DNA of 12,852 bases from Vibrio tasmaniensis 1F-187 (lineage in GTDB: Bacteria; Pseudomonadota; Gammaproteobacteria; Enterobacterales; Vibrionaceae): the NCBI RefSeq assembly GCF_000272405.2, contig NZ_AJZM02000126.1, positions 1 to 12,852 on the forward strand, read 5' to 3'. The position numbers were made by a program, and so were the translations under genes. Under the pieces are notes generated by a model. That model did not search any database and was not told the origin of the DNA. It saw nothing but the letters and a program-made list of their open reading frames with translations. This document shows, piece after piece, positions 12,835 through 12,852 of the stretch. How positions within the stretch are numbered: position 1 is the first letter of the stretch; the number at the start of each line of letters is the position of its first letter.

Positions 12835-12852
12835 CAAGTGACGATTCACTTG
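12835..12852. terminator. Probable terminator cut by the window edge
   Basis: CAAGTGA (12835-12841) pairs with TCACTTG (12846-12852), loop CGAT, right at the edge. The preceding AGCCA (12830-12834) predicts that the next bases are TGGCT followed by T residues. Confidence 0.6.

Overview
The window looks like an ordinary stretch of a Vibrio chromosome, probably the smaller chromosome (chromosome II) of a Splendidus-clade-like species. The reasons are a LuxT-type TetR regulator beside a heme-uptake ATPase, an ammonia-type NadE, an E. coli-type PyrC, moderate GC content with AT-rich spacers, and dense gene packing with strong hairpin terminators. The species and replicon assignment is inference. 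There is no rRNA, tRNA, CRISPR array, insertion sequence or prophage.

Layout. 1-600: the end of a heme ABC-transporter ATPase (hutD/hmuV type), its terminator and a spacer. 599-1060 (-): luxT, with a strong Fur-box candidate over its promoter. 1590-1889 (+): a YfcZ/YiiS-family (DUF406) protein behind a CRP-like site. 1926-2234 (-): an exported DUF1496 protein. 2336-2935 (+): an exported protein built of exact 20-residue repeats, followed by a (ATTG)7 microsatellite. 3081-4199 (-): a PlsC-like acyltransferase. 4363-4989 (+): an AraC-like cupin protein with a decayed DNA-binding end. 5112-5609 and 5632-6153 (-): an exported protein and a NadD-like adenylyltransferase, probably one transcript, divergent from nadE (6263-7093, +). 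7201-9072 (-): a MOSC/flavin reductase/ferredoxin fusion. 9291-9449 (+): a 52-residue YqaE/Pmp3 membrane protein. 9642-10670 (+): pyrC with a structured leader and a duplicated 3' end. 10786-11691 (-): YedI/DUF808. 11867-12793 (+): an M14-type zinc carboxypeptidase or deacylase.

How the genes relate. The NadD-like protein and NadE catalyse successive steps (nicotinate mononucleotide to deamido-NAD to NAD) and share a divergent promoter region with a perfect inverted repeat. HutD and LuxT are linked by iron: one imports heme and the other appears to be Fur-controlled. The other genes look functionally independent, and most convergent pairs share one bidirectional terminator.

I did not find an obvious new multi-gene system. 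The most interesting signals are local: the Fur box on luxT, the self-contained MOSC oxidoreductase, the mutually exclusive hairpins ahead of pyrC, the synonymous duplication of the pyrC C-terminus, and the 20-residue-repeat secreted protein.
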